DNA from: Alicyclobacillus sp.
GTDB taxonomy: Bacteria > Bacillota > Bacilli > Alicyclobacillales > Alicyclobacillaceae
Direction: 5' to 3'
Assembly (NCBI RefSeq): GCF_023511815.1
Contig: NZ_JAIMAV010000013.1
Coordinates: 1 to 49,371 of the forward strand
DNA: 49,371 nucleotides
Each line of letters begins with the position of its first letter. Within the stretch, counting starts at the first letter, position 1. The notes under the pieces are model-generated. The model was not told where the DNA came from, ran no database searches, and was given only the letters and a program-made list of their open reading frames with translations. Both the position numbers and the translations under genes were made by a program. Of the stretch, positions 7,533 through 17,935 are shown one piece after another.

Positions 7533-8243
7533 ATGCGTCGCGAGACCGGTTTGCCGGACACCTGGCGAGACGAGGAGGCCCCCCGCGAACGCCTGTTGGC
7601 GCGCGGGGCGCAGGCGTTGCGAAACGATGAGCTGTTGGCGATCATCTTTCAAACCGGCACGCGCCAGACGCCCGTGGTGGAATTGGCCAGGCGCGTGCTC
7701 GATCACGTCGACGGGCTGTACGGCCTGCTCGACACGCAGGTCGAGGAGCTGATGGCCATCCCGGGCATCGGGCGGGCCAAGGCGCTGCAGATCGCCGCCG
7801 CGGTGGAATTGGGTCGCCGCATTGTGCGGGGGCCGGCCCGCGCACGCCTTCAGATCCGTTGCGCAGAAGATGCTGCCGAGTATGTTATGGATCGCTTGAG
7901 GCACCTTAAAAAGGAACATTTCATGGTTCTGCACCTCGATACAAAGCACTGCGTGATCGGAGAAGAAGTGGTATCCATCGGGAGCCTGGACGCGTCCATC
8001 GTTCACCCGCGCGAGATCTTCAAACCCGCCGTCAAGCGCAGCGCATCGGCCGTGCTGTGCCTGCACAACCACCCGAGCGGGGATCCGACCCCGAGTCCGG
8101 AGGACATCGCCGTGACGAGGCGATTGTGCCAGGCGGGCGCGCTGTTGGGCATCGACGTGCTGGATCACATCGTGGTCGGGGATGGACGGTTTGTCAGCCT
8201 GCGGGCGCTGGGATACTGTGAGAGCACTCCGCACGCCGGGTAA
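7533..8243 (+). CDS. radC: RadC family JAB-domain protein
   Basis: A 236-residue RadC/YsxA homologue. The N-terminal part contains a helix-hairpin-helix (about 65-95, including MAIPGIGRAKALQI) and the C-terminal part a JAB/MPN-like metal site with LCLHNHPSGDPTPSPED, which fits the family HxHPSGDPxPSxxD motif. Despite the historical name its role in DNA repair is not established. It is immediately upstream of mreB, as in Bacillus subtilis. Start ATG follows GGCGGAGG. Confidence 0.95.
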   Translation: MRRETGLPDTWRDEEAPRERLLARGAQALRNDELLAIIFQTGTRQTPVVELARRVLDHVDGLYGLLDTQVEELMAIPGIGRAKALQIAAAVELGRRIVRGPARARLQIRCAEDAAEYVMDRLRHLKKEHFMVLHLDTKHCVIGEEVVSIGSLDASIVHPREIFKPAVKRSASAVLCLHNHPSGDPTPSPEDIAVTRRLCQAGALLGIDVLDHIVVGDGRFVSLRALGYCESTPHAG

Positions 8244-8273
8244 GGGCAACCACCGTTGAGAGGAGTCGTCAGT

Positions 8274-9308
8274 ATGTTTTCCGGTCGGGATATGGGCGTG
8301 GATCTGGGCACGGCCAACACGCTGGTGTATGTGAAGGGCAAGGGAATTGTGGTTCGCGAGCCGTCGGTGGTGGCCATCCGCACCGACACCGGGGCCATCG
8401 AGGCGGTGGGAGACCAGGCCAAGCAGATGATCGGGCGCACACCCGGCAACATCGTGGCGGTCCGTCCCATGAAGGACGGCGTGATTGCCGACTTCCAGAC
8501 CACCGCGACGATGCTGCGGTATTTCATTCGACAGGCGATGAAGAACAAGTCGGCCTGGTCGGGCAAGCCGCGCGTGATGATCTCGGTGCCGTCCGGGATC
8601 ACGGCCGTCGAAAAACGGGCGGTCGAGGACGCGGCCATCGAGGCGGGCGCCAAGCACGCGCAGACCATCGAGGAGCCGATGGCGGCGGCCATCGGCGCCG
8701 GACTGCCGGTGGGTGAGCCGACGGGCAGCATGGTGGTCGACATCGGCGGCGGGACCACCGAGGTGGCCATCATCTCTTTGGGGGGCATCGTCACCAGCCG
8801 GTCCATCCGCGTGGCCGGGGATGAGATGGATGAGGCCATCATTCAATACATCAAGAAGACGTACAATCTGATGATCGGCGAGCGCACGGCGGAGGAGTTG
8901 AAGATCACCATCGGCACCGCGATGGCGGGAGACCAAGTGGATGAGATGGACATCCGAGGCCGCGACCTGGTCACCGGTCTGCCGAAGACGTTGACCATCA
9001 CCTCCACGGAGATCAGCGAGGCGCTCGCGGACACCGTGCGGGCCATCATCGACGCGGTCAAGGTGACCTTGGAGAAATCGCCCCCCGAGTTGGCGGCCGA
9101 CATCATGGACCGAGGCATCGTGCTGACCGGCGGTGGGGCGCTGTTGCGGAATCTCAGCACGCTGCTCAGTGAGGAGACCGGGATGCCGGTCATTGTGGCG
9201 GAGAATCCGCTGGATTGCGTCGCCATCGGAACGGGCAAGGCCCTGGACAACTACGACCTGTACAAACGCCGCAGTTCGTTGTCTCGTAAGGCGCAGTCGC
9301 GGGCCTGA
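8274..9308 (+). CDS. mreB: Rod shape-determining protein MreB
   Basis: A 344-residue bacterial actin. The phosphate 1 loop ([13 protein letters not shown]) starts at about residue 7, the phosphate 2 loop is [15 protein letters not shown], and the adenosine motif is [14 protein letters not shown]. MreB filaments at the membrane organise the elongasome during sidewall peptidoglycan synthesis. ATG 8274 with GAGAGG upstream is preferred to the in-frame TTG at 8256. The gap of 106 bases to mreC contains two short GC-rich hairpins. Confidence 0.98.
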   Translation: MFSGRDMGVDLGTANTLVYVKGKGIVVREPSVVAIRTDTGAIEAVGDQAKQMIGRTPGNIVAVRPMKDGVIADFQTTATMLRYFIRQAMKNKSAWSGKPRVMISVPSGITAVEKRAVEDAAIEAGAKHAQTIEEPMAAAIGAGLPVGEPTGSMVVDIGGGTTEVAIISLGGIVTSRSIRVAGDEMDEAIIQYIKKTYNLMIGERTAEELKITIGTAMAGDQVDEMDIRGRDLVTGLPKTLTITSTEISEALADTVRAIIDAVKVTLEKSPPELAADIMDRGIVLTGGGALLRNLSTLLSEETGMPVIVAENPLDCVAIGTGKALDNYDLYKRRSSLSRKAQSRA

Positions 9309-9331
9309 AGGGCGCCGGAGGGAACGGCAGG

Positions 9332-9346
9332 GGCCTCGTGGAGGCC
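9332..9346 (+). other. Small intercistronic hairpin between mreB and mreC
   Basis: GGCCTC, a GTG loop and GAGGCC form a perfect 6-bp stem; a second weaker pairing (GGGGACCTCCCC) lies about 30 bases on. Without a T-run it is more likely a processing or stability element than a terminator. Confidence 0.35.
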
Positions 9347-9414
9347 GGGGCAGGATGGGGACCTCCCCGGCCGCCGGGCGCGCCACCGGGCGAGTGACCT
9401 GATAAGGAAGAGGG

Positions 9415-10272
9415 ATGCGGGTGTCCCGATTGTTGACGAATCGACGTCTTTTCATTTTGTTGGCCGCGCTGATTGTGGTCACGGTGTTCGCCGGTTTGAC
9501 CGTGCGCGGCCGTGTTGCCACCTGGCCGGAGCGCGCCCTGATGGACGTGGAGAACGCGGTCGCCGGGGTGTTCTACCGGCCGGCCGCCCAGCTCACCGCC
9601 TTCCTGCAGGGGATCCACGACCTTCGCGACATGTATCGCGAGAACGCGGCCCTCAAGGCGCAGCTGCAGAACTACAGCGCCCTGCGCGCCAAACTCACCG
9701 ATCTCGAGGCGGAGAACGCGCGCCTGAAGCAGATGCTGGGGTACAAACAGGGGGCCGGGGCGAGGTTTCGATTGATCCCGGCGCAGGTCATCGGACGCGA
9801 CCCGGGCCAGTGGAACAGCGGGATGACCATCGACGCCGGCCGCGCCGCGGGGGTGGCGAGCGATATGGCCGTCGTGTCCGCCGATGGCAGCCTGGTCGGG
9901 CGCATCGCTCAGGTGGCGGACAACAGCGCAAAGGTCGTCCTCATCACCGACACGCGCGTGGGGGACGGGGTATCGGCGCGCGTGCAGGCGCAGGGGGCCG
10001 AGCAGCCCTTCGGCATCGTCGTCGGATCGGCCTCCGGAGCGGGACGTCTTGACATGACGTTCCTCTCGCCGGTGGCGCAGGTGCGCGCGGGCGACACGGT
10101 GGTGACCTCCGGCCTGAGCGACATCTTCCCGGCGGGCATCGTGATCGGAACGGTGGAACAGGTGCATCAGGGTGCGCAGGGGCTGACGCAATCCGCGTTG
10201 GTTCAGCCCGCGGCCGATCTCGACTATCTGCAAGAGGTGTTCGTCATCGCGCGCACCGGGGGAGCGTCATGA
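9415..10272 (+). CDS. mreC: Rod shape-determining protein MreC
   Basis: A 285-residue bitopic protein with an N-terminal membrane helix (about 12-30), a coiled coil (about 65-110, with DMYRENAALKAQLQNYSALRAK and ENARLKQMLGY portions) and a double beta-barrel domain to the C-terminus. It dimerises outside the membrane and connects MreB/MreD with penicillin-binding proteins. Start ATG follows AAGGAAGAGGG. Its stop overlaps mreD by four bases. Confidence 0.96.
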   Translation: MRVSRLLTNRRLFILLAALIVVTVFAGLTVRGRVATWPERALMDVENAVAGVFYRPAAQLTAFLQGIHDLRDMYRENAALKAQLQNYSALRAKLTDLEAENARLKQMLGYKQGAGARFRLIPAQVIGRDPGQWNSGMTIDAGRAAGVASDMAVVSADGSLVGRIAQVADNSAKVVLITDTRVGDGVSARVQAQGAEQPFGIVVGSASGAGRLDMTFLSPVAQVRAGDTVVTSGLSDIFPAGIVIGTVEQVHQGAQGLTQSALVQPAADLDYLQEVFVIARTGGAS

Positions 10273-10787
10273 GAAACGCGGTCACCTTCGCCTTGTTGTG
10301 GTTGGCCCTGATCCTGCAGGCCACCTGGTTTCAGATTCCGCCGTTGTCCGAGGTTCGGCCCGATCTCGTGCTGGTGGTCCTCTCCGTGGCCGCGCTCACA
10401 CGCGGCCCGCGGGCGGCCCTGGTGATGGGAGTTGCCATCGGGGTGATCCAGGATGCGAATTACGGCTCCTTTCTGGGCCTGTACGCCTTCTCGTACGGGG
10501 TCGTCGGATATTTCTCAGCGGTCTTCTTCTCCCAGTTCCTCCACCGCAACGTGGCCATCACGTTCGTCGTCACCGTGTGCGCCGCGTTCGCCTTTCAATG
10601 GCTGACCTTCGGCATGACGCGCCTGTTCGGCGTCAGCGCCTACACCTGGCGGGTGGCGCTGGCCCTGACGCTCCAACAGATGATCCTCGACGGGGTGACC
10701 CTGCTCATCCTGTATCCGGTGTTGGTGCGCTGGATGTCCGATCGCCCCAGACGGCGATTCGCGGCGGACCAGGACGAGGGCGCCTAG
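10269..10787 (+). CDS. mreD: Rod shape-determining protein MreD
   Basis: A 172-residue integral membrane protein with about five hydrophobic helices and the usual early motif PPLSEVRPDLVLVVL. MreD is the membrane subunit of the MreBCD elongasome. The ATG overlaps the mreC stop (ATGA), indicating coupled translation. Confidence 0.95.
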   Translation: MRNAVTFALLWLALILQATWFQIPPLSEVRPDLVLVVLSVAALTRGPRAALVMGVAIGVIQDANYGSFLGLYAFSYGVVGYFSAVFFSQFLHRNVAITFVVTVCAAFAFQWLTFGMTRLFGVSAYTWRVALALTLQQMILDGVTLLILYPVLVRWMSDRPRRRFAADQDEGA

Positions 10788-10860
10788 GCAGCAGGAGATT
10801 CCGCCGTTCTGGCGAATATTTTCAGCTGCGTTGTCGCCGTGCACAGGAGGAGAGTTGTCA

Positions 10861-11628
10861 TTGGCCGTCAAAATGATCGTCGAGGGGAAGTCGGATGCGC
10901 GGCTTCCCGTGGCTGTCAAAGGAACGCGGGAGGGTCTCGTGTTCCTCTTGAATGAGCGCTGTCCGTACGAGGACGTCCGGCGGTGCCTCGAGGAGTTGCT
11001 CACCGGGGATTCGGCGGGGCTCTTCGAGGGACCGCAGGTTTCGGTGGCGGTCGACTACGGGGATCGCCAGTTGACGCCCGAGCAGGCGCGGGAACTCCTG
11101 ATGGTCTTTTTGGCCCGGGAGAATTTCCTCCTCCGCGAGTGGGGCGGGAACACGGCCGCGCGGCAGGCGCTGCACGGACAACGGCCGTCCGTGCGGGCGA
11201 TGCGGCAGGTGATCCACAAGGGCACGGTTCGGGCCGGACAGGACCTGTACTTTGAAGGGGACGTCGTCGTGGTCGGCGATGTCAACCCCGGAGGACAGGT
11301 GACGGCCGCGGGCGACATCTACGTGTTCGGAAGGCTGCGCGGGCTCGCCCACGCCGGCGTGCACGGGGACGAGACGGCGATTGTGGCCGCGGCCGAATTT
11401 TCGCCCACTCAGGTCCGAATCGCCAATGTCGTCGGGTGGACGCCGTCGCCGGCCGGAAAGATGTCGACCTTCATGGAGTTCGCGTATCTGACCGAGGACG
11501 GGATGGCAGTGGACAAGATGCAGTACGCGGGGGCCCTGCGCTCCAAGGAACCGCTCCGGGCGGGCGGAGATCGGGATGGGGGCCAATCCGTGCGGGAGGG
11601 GGACGAACCATGGGCACCGCCGTTGTGA
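10861..11628 (+). CDS. minC: Septum site-determining protein MinC
   Basis: A 255-residue MinC. The N-terminal domain (about 1-105, KGTREGLVFLLNERCPYEDV) resembles the FtsZ-antagonising region, and the C-terminal beta-helix domain (about 120-220) carries GDVNPGGQVTAAGDIYVFGRLRGLAHAG, which mediates dimerisation and MinD binding. A tail of about 30 residues extends beyond the usual end. TTG 10861, about ten bases after AGGAGG, is preferred; TTG 10855 and ATG 10873 are alternatives. It overlaps minD by 19 bases. Confidence 0.93.
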   Translation: MAVKMIVEGKSDARLPVAVKGTREGLVFLLNERCPYEDVRRCLEELLTGDSAGLFEGPQVSVAVDYGDRQLTPEQARELLMVFLARENFLLREWGGNTAARQALHGQRPSVRAMRQVIHKGTVRAGQDLYFEGDVVVVGDVNPGGQVTAAGDIYVFGRLRGLAHAGVHGDETAIVAAAEFSPTQVRIANVVGWTPSPAGKMSTFMEFAYLTEDGMAVDKMQYAGALRSKEPLRAGGDRDGGQSVREGDEPWAPPL

Positions 11629-12407
11629 TCACCTCCGGGAAGGGGGGCGTCGGCAAGACCACTTCCACCGCCAACATCGGTACCGCGCTCGCCCTGATGG
11701 GCAAGCGGGTCTGCCTGGTGGACACGGACATCGGCCTGCGCAATCTCGACGTGGTCATGGGCCTGGAGAACCGGATCATCTATGACATCGTGGATGTGGC
11801 CAACGGGGAATGCCGATTGGAACAGGCGCTGATCCGGGACAAGCGGTTTGACCACCTGGCCGTTCTGCCCGCCTCGCAGACCAAGGACAAGTCGGCGCTG
11901 CAACCGGATCGCGTGCGCGAGATGGTGATGCGGCTCAAGGAGCAGTTCGACTTCGTCTTCATCGACTGCCCCGCGGGCATCGAGCACGGCTTCAAGGTCG
12001 CCATCGCGGGGGCGGACGAGGCGATCGTGGTGACGACGCCGGAGACGGCCTCCGTCCGGGACGCGGACCGCGTCATCGGACTGCTCGAGGCGAGCCATCT
12101 GAAGTCGCCGAAGCTGGTCATCAACCGCATCCGCCCGAAAATGGTCAAACAGGGGGACATGCTCGACATCGACGAGGTCGTGCAGGTGCTCGCCATCGAC
12201 CTGCTCGGGGTGATCCCCGACGAGGAGGCGGTCATCAAGAACAACATCAAGGGCGAGCCGATTGTCATGCATCCCGACCATCGGGCCGCCATCGCGTACC
12301 GGCACATCGCGCGGCGCATCCTCGGCGACTCGGTCCCCCTGATGGTCCTCGACGAAGAACCCGGGCTTTGGGGACGGATGAAGCGGCTGATCGGCGGCCG
12401 CCGGTGA
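11610..12407 (+). CDS. minD: Septum site-determining protein MinD
   Basis: A 265-residue ParA/MinD ATPase with the deviant Walker A motif SGKGGVGKTTSTANIG at residues 8-23, the FVFIDCPAGIE Walker B segment and a C-terminal amphipathic membrane-targeting helix (WGRMKRLIGG). On the membrane it recruits MinC to block polar division. ATG 11610 after GGGAGGGGG lies inside the end of minC. Confidence 0.98.
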   Translation: MGTAVVITSGKGGVGKTTSTANIGTALALMGKRVCLVDTDIGLRNLDVVMGLENRIIYDIVDVANGECRLEQALIRDKRFDHLAVLPASQTKDKSALQPDRVREMVMRLKEQFDFVFIDCPAGIEHGFKVAIAGADEAIVVTTPETASVRDADRVIGLLEASHLKSPKLVINRIRPKMVKQGDMLDIDEVVQVLAIDLLGVIPDEEAVIKNNIKGEPIVMHPDHRAAIAYRHIARRILGDSVPLMVLDEEPGLWGRMKRLIGGRR

Positions 12408-12413
12408 GACCGG

Positions 12414-12442
12414 TCATACTTGTCTATCCTCGTCCATACCTA
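12414..12442 (+). promoter_or_regulatory. Sigma-E-like promoter of spoIVFA-spoIVFB
   Basis: TCATACT (12414-12420), 14 bases, then CATACCTA (12435-12442) agree well with the sigma-E consensus. The spoIVF operon is a known sigma-E target in Bacillus subtilis. The element lies 31 bases ahead of the spoIVFA start codon. Confidence 0.6.
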
Positions 12443-12473
12443 TGTAGAGACAGGAAGGCGAGGAGGGGCGGGT

Positions 12474-13421
12474 ATGACGGATCGCAAGTCCATCTGGCCC
12501 TGGAAGGATCCGGTGCGGCATCCGCATGCCGCGACGGTTCGGCCGGAAACCGAGGCGCCGGATCTCACGGAGGAAAATCCTTGGTTTCAACCTCGCGGCG
12601 GCCGGCAGGGACCCGCCGAAGGAGGGCGGCCGGGGCGGTCGCCTTCCGCAGGGGAGGATGGCGTTCGCTGGCTCGGGGATGTCTCCCCATACGGTTTTCT
12701 GGATGAGGACGGGAGTCTCCAACAGGCCGAGGGGGCCAACTGGCGCCGCACCCTGGGGCGCAGGCCGGCCCGCCGGTTCATCGCGCAATCCGGACGATCC
12801 GCGCCGAGAACGCAGGGATCGAGCGGGGCGAATGCGGGCGGCGGGACGTGGCTTCTGCAGACCGTGTGCGCCATCGGCCTGGTGGCGGCCGGGCTGTACG
12901 CGCACGGACACCAGGGCGGCCTCGCGGACGAGATTGGACGCGTGTATCAGCTGGCGTTCACCCAGGATGACAGCCACCTCACGGTTCCGGTCGTGAAACA
13001 GTTCCTCGATGACCATGGGATCGCCCTGCCCGCATTCTTGAACACGTCGACGACGGGCGCGATTCGGTTGCACACACCGCTCAACGGCACCATCCAGGCG
13101 GACTTCGGGCCAAATCACCCGGAGATCTGGATCGCGGGTACCGCGAATGAACCGGTGCTCGCCGCGGGCACCGGCACGGTGTCGCAGGTCACCGAGGATG
13201 GCGATGGGTGGACGGTCGTCCTTCAGCACGGCACTCTTGGAAACACGCTGTACCGTGGTCTCGGGACGGTCAGCGTCCAGGAGGGCCAGGCCGTCCAGGT
13301 GGGTCAGGTCATCGGACGACTGCCGCAGCGGGAGAATCCGGTGCTGCGGTTCGCCATGCAGCGAAACGGCGCCTACATCAATCCCCACGACGATATCCAA
13401 TTTCCGGAGAGCGGTGCATGA
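12474..13421 (+). CDS. spoIVFA: SpoIVFA-like protein with degenerate M23 (LytM) domain
   Basis: A 315-residue bitopic protein. A long hydrophilic N-terminus (1-120) precedes a membrane helix (about 126-144, WLLQTVCAIGLVAAGLYAHG), and the outside portion ends in an M23-like beta domain (about 200-310) with LNGTIQADFG and VVLQHGTLGNTLYRGLG. The second histidine of the M23 HxH motif is absent (YRGLG instead of YAHL), so it is probably not a peptidase; this is also the case in SpoIVFA, which tethers and inhibits the SpoIVFB protease. It overlaps spoIVFB, and the sigma-E-like promoter fits. The ATG follows GCGAGGAGGGGCGGG. Confidence 0.85.
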   Translation: MTDRKSIWPWKDPVRHPHAATVRPETEAPDLTEENPWFQPRGGRQGPAEGGRPGRSPSAGEDGVRWLGDVSPYGFLDEDGSLQQAEGANWRRTLGRRPARRFIAQSGRSAPRTQGSSGANAGGGTWLLQTVCAIGLVAAGLYAHGHQGGLADEIGRVYQLAFTQDDSHLTVPVVKQFLDDHGIALPAFLNTSTTGAIRLHTPLNGTIQADFGPNHPEIWIAGTANEPVLAAGTGTVSQVTEDGDGWTVVLQHGTLGNTLYRGLGTVSVQEGQAVQVGQVIGRLPQRENPVLRFAMQRNGAYINPHDDIQFPESGA

Positions 13422-14332
13422 GCCTGCCCCGGGGTGCCGGCGTCTGGCGCCGGGTCCGTGCGGCGCGCGGTCTGGCGGCCAGGATCCGGATTCATCCCCT
13501 GTTTCTCGCGCTGGCGGCCGGCGCGGTGTACGCCGGTCTGTGGCAGGACCTTTTGGTCCTGTTCGCGCTGGTGATGCTGCATGAGCTGGGGCATGCCGCC
13601 ACCGCCGAAGCGCTGGGATACGAGGTGGAGGAGATCACGCTGTTGCCGTTCGGTGGCGTGGCAAAACTCGGCCGCGGGGGTCTCGGGTTCGAACCGCGCC
13701 ACGAGGCGTTGATCGCCGTCGCGGGTCCCGCGGTCAACCTCGCGCTGCTGGCCTGCGCCGCCGGGATGCACGCCCTCGGGCTGTGGTCCGACGGCTACTT
13801 TCACCGCGTGTCGCAGTGGAATCTCTGGATTGTGACGTTCAATCTGCTCCCCGGGCTTCCGCTCGACGGAGGGCGGATTCTGAGAGCGGCGCGATCGCGC
13901 GTGCTCGGGTACGAAGCGGCCACCAGGGAGGCGTATCACATGGCGCTGGGGTTGGCCGTCATGCTGTTTCTCCTCGGGGCGGCGGCCCTGTGGGCGGGTT
14001 ACCCGCACCTGGGGATGCTGGTGTTGGGACTGTTTCTCTTCGTCACCGCCTGGGCGGGCCGGCGTGACCTGAGCATGGAGACGATCCGCTTTCTCGACGC
14101 GAAGCGGCGCCAGGTTCACGGCCGGCCGGAGGTCATCCGGTCGCTGGTGGTCAGCCGCGGCACGTCCATCCGCGACGTGGTGCGCCGGTTTGCGCCGGAT
14201 CGGTACCACCTGATCTATGTTCGGGACGATCACGGGGCGGTCTCGGCGGTGGTGGAGGAGGATGAGCTGCTCCAGGCGGTGTTTGAAGGCCGGTGGTTGG
14301 AGCCGGTCGGCGATTGGCTTGACCGCACCTGA
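13418..14332 (+). CDS. spoIVFB: Site-2 family M50 metalloprotease SpoIVFB
   Basis: A 304-residue intramembrane metalloprotease. HELGH zinc ligands appear in the second or third hydrophobic segment (LVMLHELGHAATAEAL) and the third ligand lies in NLLPGLPLDGGRIL. The C-terminal approximately 60 residues resemble a CBS-like module (VVSRGTSIRDVVRRFA and IYVRDDHGAVSAVVEEDELL). SpoIVFB activates pro-sigma-K in the mother cell. ATG 13418 overlaps the spoIVFA stop by four bases; rplU follows from a separate promoter. Confidence 0.93.
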   Translation: MSLPRGAGVWRRVRAARGLAARIRIHPLFLALAAGAVYAGLWQDLLVLFALVMLHELGHAATAEALGYEVEEITLLPFGGVAKLGRGGLGFEPRHEALIAVAGPAVNLALLACAAGMHALGLWSDGYFHRVSQWNLWIVTFNLLPGLPLDGGRILRAARSRVLGYEAATREAYHMALGLAVMLFLLGAAALWAGYPHLGMLVLGLFLFVTAWAGRRDLSMETIRFLDAKRRQVHGRPEVIRSLVVSRGTSIRDVVRRFAPDRYHLIYVRDDHGAVSAVVEEDELLQAVFEGRWLEPVGDWLDRT

Positions 14333-14408
14333 CCGTTGTCGATCCGCCGGCCCCTGAACCCCTCGTGAAAACCCTGACACATGTGCGGGCGGGATGGCGC
14401 GCTTGACA

Positions 14409-14437
14409 TTGCCACCCGCCCGCGTTCGTGTTATGAT
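14409..14437 (+). promoter_or_regulatory. Sigma-A promoter of the rplU operon
   Basis: TTGCCA (14409-14414) and TATGAT (14432-14437) are spaced by 17 bases. An overlapping TTGACA at 14403-14408 is 23 bases from the -10 and so less likely. Transcription would begin near 14444, leaving an approximately 120-base leader before rplU. Confidence 0.8.
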
Positions 14438-14443
14438 AGCGAA

Positions 14444-14562
14444 AGTGTATTGTGCCCATGCTCTGCTTGGGCCGGCACTGCAACCGCGTGCGACGGGGCG
14501 GCGCAGGCCATCAAACCCCCCGGGGTGCCCCGGCAGCGAGTCTGAGTGAAGGAGGCGTGGCG
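14444..14562 (+). promoter_or_regulatory. Ribosomal protein L21 leader
   Basis: This GC-rich leader precedes rplU. GTGCC (14452-14456) pairs with GGCAC (14474-14478), extended inside by CCCA/TGGG, and is followed by CTGCAACCGCG, a segment resembling the conserved core of Firmicutes L21 leaders. A second pairing, CCGGGG/CCCCGG, lies at 14520-14533. L21 leaders probably mediate autogenous control by L21. Assignment is by position and recollection of the motif, not by a model search. Confidence 0.65.
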
Positions 14563-14874
14563 ATGTACGCCATTGTCGAGACAGGCGGCAAGCAGTACAA
14601 GGTGTCCGCGGGCGACGTGATTGTCGTCGAGAAGCTGGACGCGGAGGTTGGCAGCACCGTGACGCTGGATACGGTGTATTTCATCGGCGGCGAGGACGGT
14701 GTGCGCGTGGGCACGCCTACGGTGGCGGGAGCGAGTGTATCCGCGAAGGTGCTCGAGCACGGCCGCGGTGAGAAGATCGTGGTGTTCAAGTACAAGCCGA
14801 AGAAGAATTACCACAAGAAGCAGGGTCACCGCCAACCGTACACCAAGCTGCAGATTGAAGCCATTCAGGCCTGA
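14563..14874 (+). CDS. rplU: 50S ribosomal protein L21
   Basis: A 103-residue L21 with the usual opening [14 protein letters not shown] and the C-terminal [19 protein letters not shown]. It binds 23S rRNA in the large subunit. ATG follows GAAGGAGG. It starts the conserved rplU-prp-rpmA group. Confidence 0.98.
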   Translation: MYAIVETGGKQYKVSAGDVIVVEKLDAEVGSTVTLDTVYFIGGEDGVRVGTPTVAGASVSAKVLEHGRGEKIVVFKYKPKKNYHKKQGHRQPYTKLQIEAIQA

Positions 14875-14892
14875 GGCGGGGCGGCGGAACGG

Positions 14893-15213
14893 TTGATCCG
14901 GCTTCATGTGGAGGAACGGGACGGGCGCATCCGGCGATTCACGGTCCGCGGGCACGCGGGAGCGGGACCCGCGGGACGGGACATCGTCTGCGCCGCGGTG
15001 AGCGCCCTGGTCCTCAACGCGATCAACAGTTGCGAGGTCCTGCTCGGGTGCCCGCTGTCGGTGCACGATGACGGCGAGACGCTCGAGTGCCGGGTGCCGT
15101 CCGGGGTGAGGGCCCCGGCGGAGGTGGACCTCCTCCTGCGCAGCATGGTCTTCGGCGTCCAGCAGACGGCGGATGCCCACCCCAAGCACGTCGCCGTTTT
15201 GATCCAGTCTTGA
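14893..15213 (+). CDS. prp: Ribosomal-processing cysteine protease Prp
   Basis: A 106-residue Prp (YsxB). The catalytic His21 (VRGHAGAG) and Cys33 ([10 protein letters not shown]) are both present and spaced as in the characterised Staphylococcus enzyme, where they are His22 and Cys34. Prp removes the N-terminal extension of L27 before ribosome assembly; its substrate is encoded next door. Start is TTG 14893, an uncommon start codon that may limit expression relative to the ribosomal proteins. Confidence 0.95.
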   Translation: MIRLHVEERDGRIRRFTVRGHAGAGPAGRDIVCAAVSALVLNAINSCEVLLGCPLSVHDDGETLECRVPSGVRAPAEVDLLLRSMVFGVQQTADAHPKHVAVLIQS

Positions 15214-15239
15214 TCCTGACGGAAAGGGAGTGCGTGCAG

Positions 15240-15554
15240 ATGTTGAAGTTCGACCTGCAACGGTTTGCTCACAAAAAGGGCGTCTCCAGCACGCGCAACG
15301 GCCGCGACAGCGAGTCCAAGCGGCTGGGCGTCAAGCGCGGGGACGGCCAGCTGGTGACCGCGGGCTCCATCCTGGTCCGTCAGCGCGGAACCAAGTTCCA
15401 CCCGGGCAAGAATGTCGGCCTGGGCAAGGACGACACCCTGTTCGCGCTGATCGAGGGCCGGGTGAAGTTCGAGCGGTTCGGTCACAACCGCAAGCGCGTC
15501 AGCGTGTATCCGGTGGAGCAGGCGGAACCGGCCACCGTAGCTGCGGAAGCCTGA
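15240..15554 (+). CDS. rpmA: 50S ribosomal protein L27 with Prp-cleavable extension
   Basis: A 104-residue L27 whose start [17 protein letters not shown] resembles the Prp-processed extension of Firmicutes L27 (consensus about MLKLNLQFFA, with cleavage before the Ala). Here a Phe in the site is Arg, giving QRF rather than QFF, which may alter the cleavage efficiency. The rest is typical L27 ([22 protein letters not shown]-like core). L27's new N-terminus reaches into the peptidyl transferase centre. Followed by a strong terminator. Confidence 0.97.
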   Translation: MLKFDLQRFAHKKGVSSTRNGRDSESKRLGVKRGDGQLVTAGSILVRQRGTKFHPGKNVGLGKDDTLFALIEGRVKFERFGHNRKRVSVYPVEQAEPATVAAEA

Positions 15555-15566
15555 TGGCGTTGCTTC

Positions 15567-15594
15567 AAAAGCCCGGCGCAGGCCGGGCTTTTTT
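15567..15594 (+). terminator. Rho-independent terminator after rpmA
   Basis: AAAAGCCCGGC, a GCAG loop and GCCGGGC followed by six T residues form a textbook terminator 13 bases after the rpmA stop. It ends the ribosomal protein unit before spo0B. Confidence 0.95.
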
Positions 15595-15617
15595 ACGAGG
15601 ACGGGGCGTGGAACAGG

Positions 15618-17837
<2,220 letters not shown>

Positions 17838-17841
17838 TTTT

Positions 17842-17854
17842 GTGAAGATTTCAC
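17842..17854. promoter_or_regulatory. Palindrome upstream of comGA (candidate operator)
   Basis: GTGAA, a GAT spacer and TTCAC form a perfect inverted repeat in the 98-base gap before comGA, in a locally AT-rich patch. Its place just upstream of GCGATACGG (possible weak -10) fits an operator, but it is short and no regulator is implied. Confidence 0.3.
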
Positions 17855-17935
17855 CATGCGATACGGTCCTTGCCGTGCGCGAAACAGGCGGTGGACCCAT
17901 CCTCGCGAATCCTTCCCTCACGGAGGTGAGGAGTC

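Noticed and set aside
7101-9521. Very long open frame on the reverse strand opposite radC and mreB (about 800 codons)
   Set aside because: It lies entirely opposite genes that have unambiguous conserved motifs. Long antisense open frames are expected in GC-rich DNA; the product is Arg/Pro/His-rich low complexity.
14403-14437. TTGACA as the -35 of the rplU promoter
   Set aside because: It is 23 bases from TATGAT. The overlapping TTGCCA at 17 bases is a better fit.
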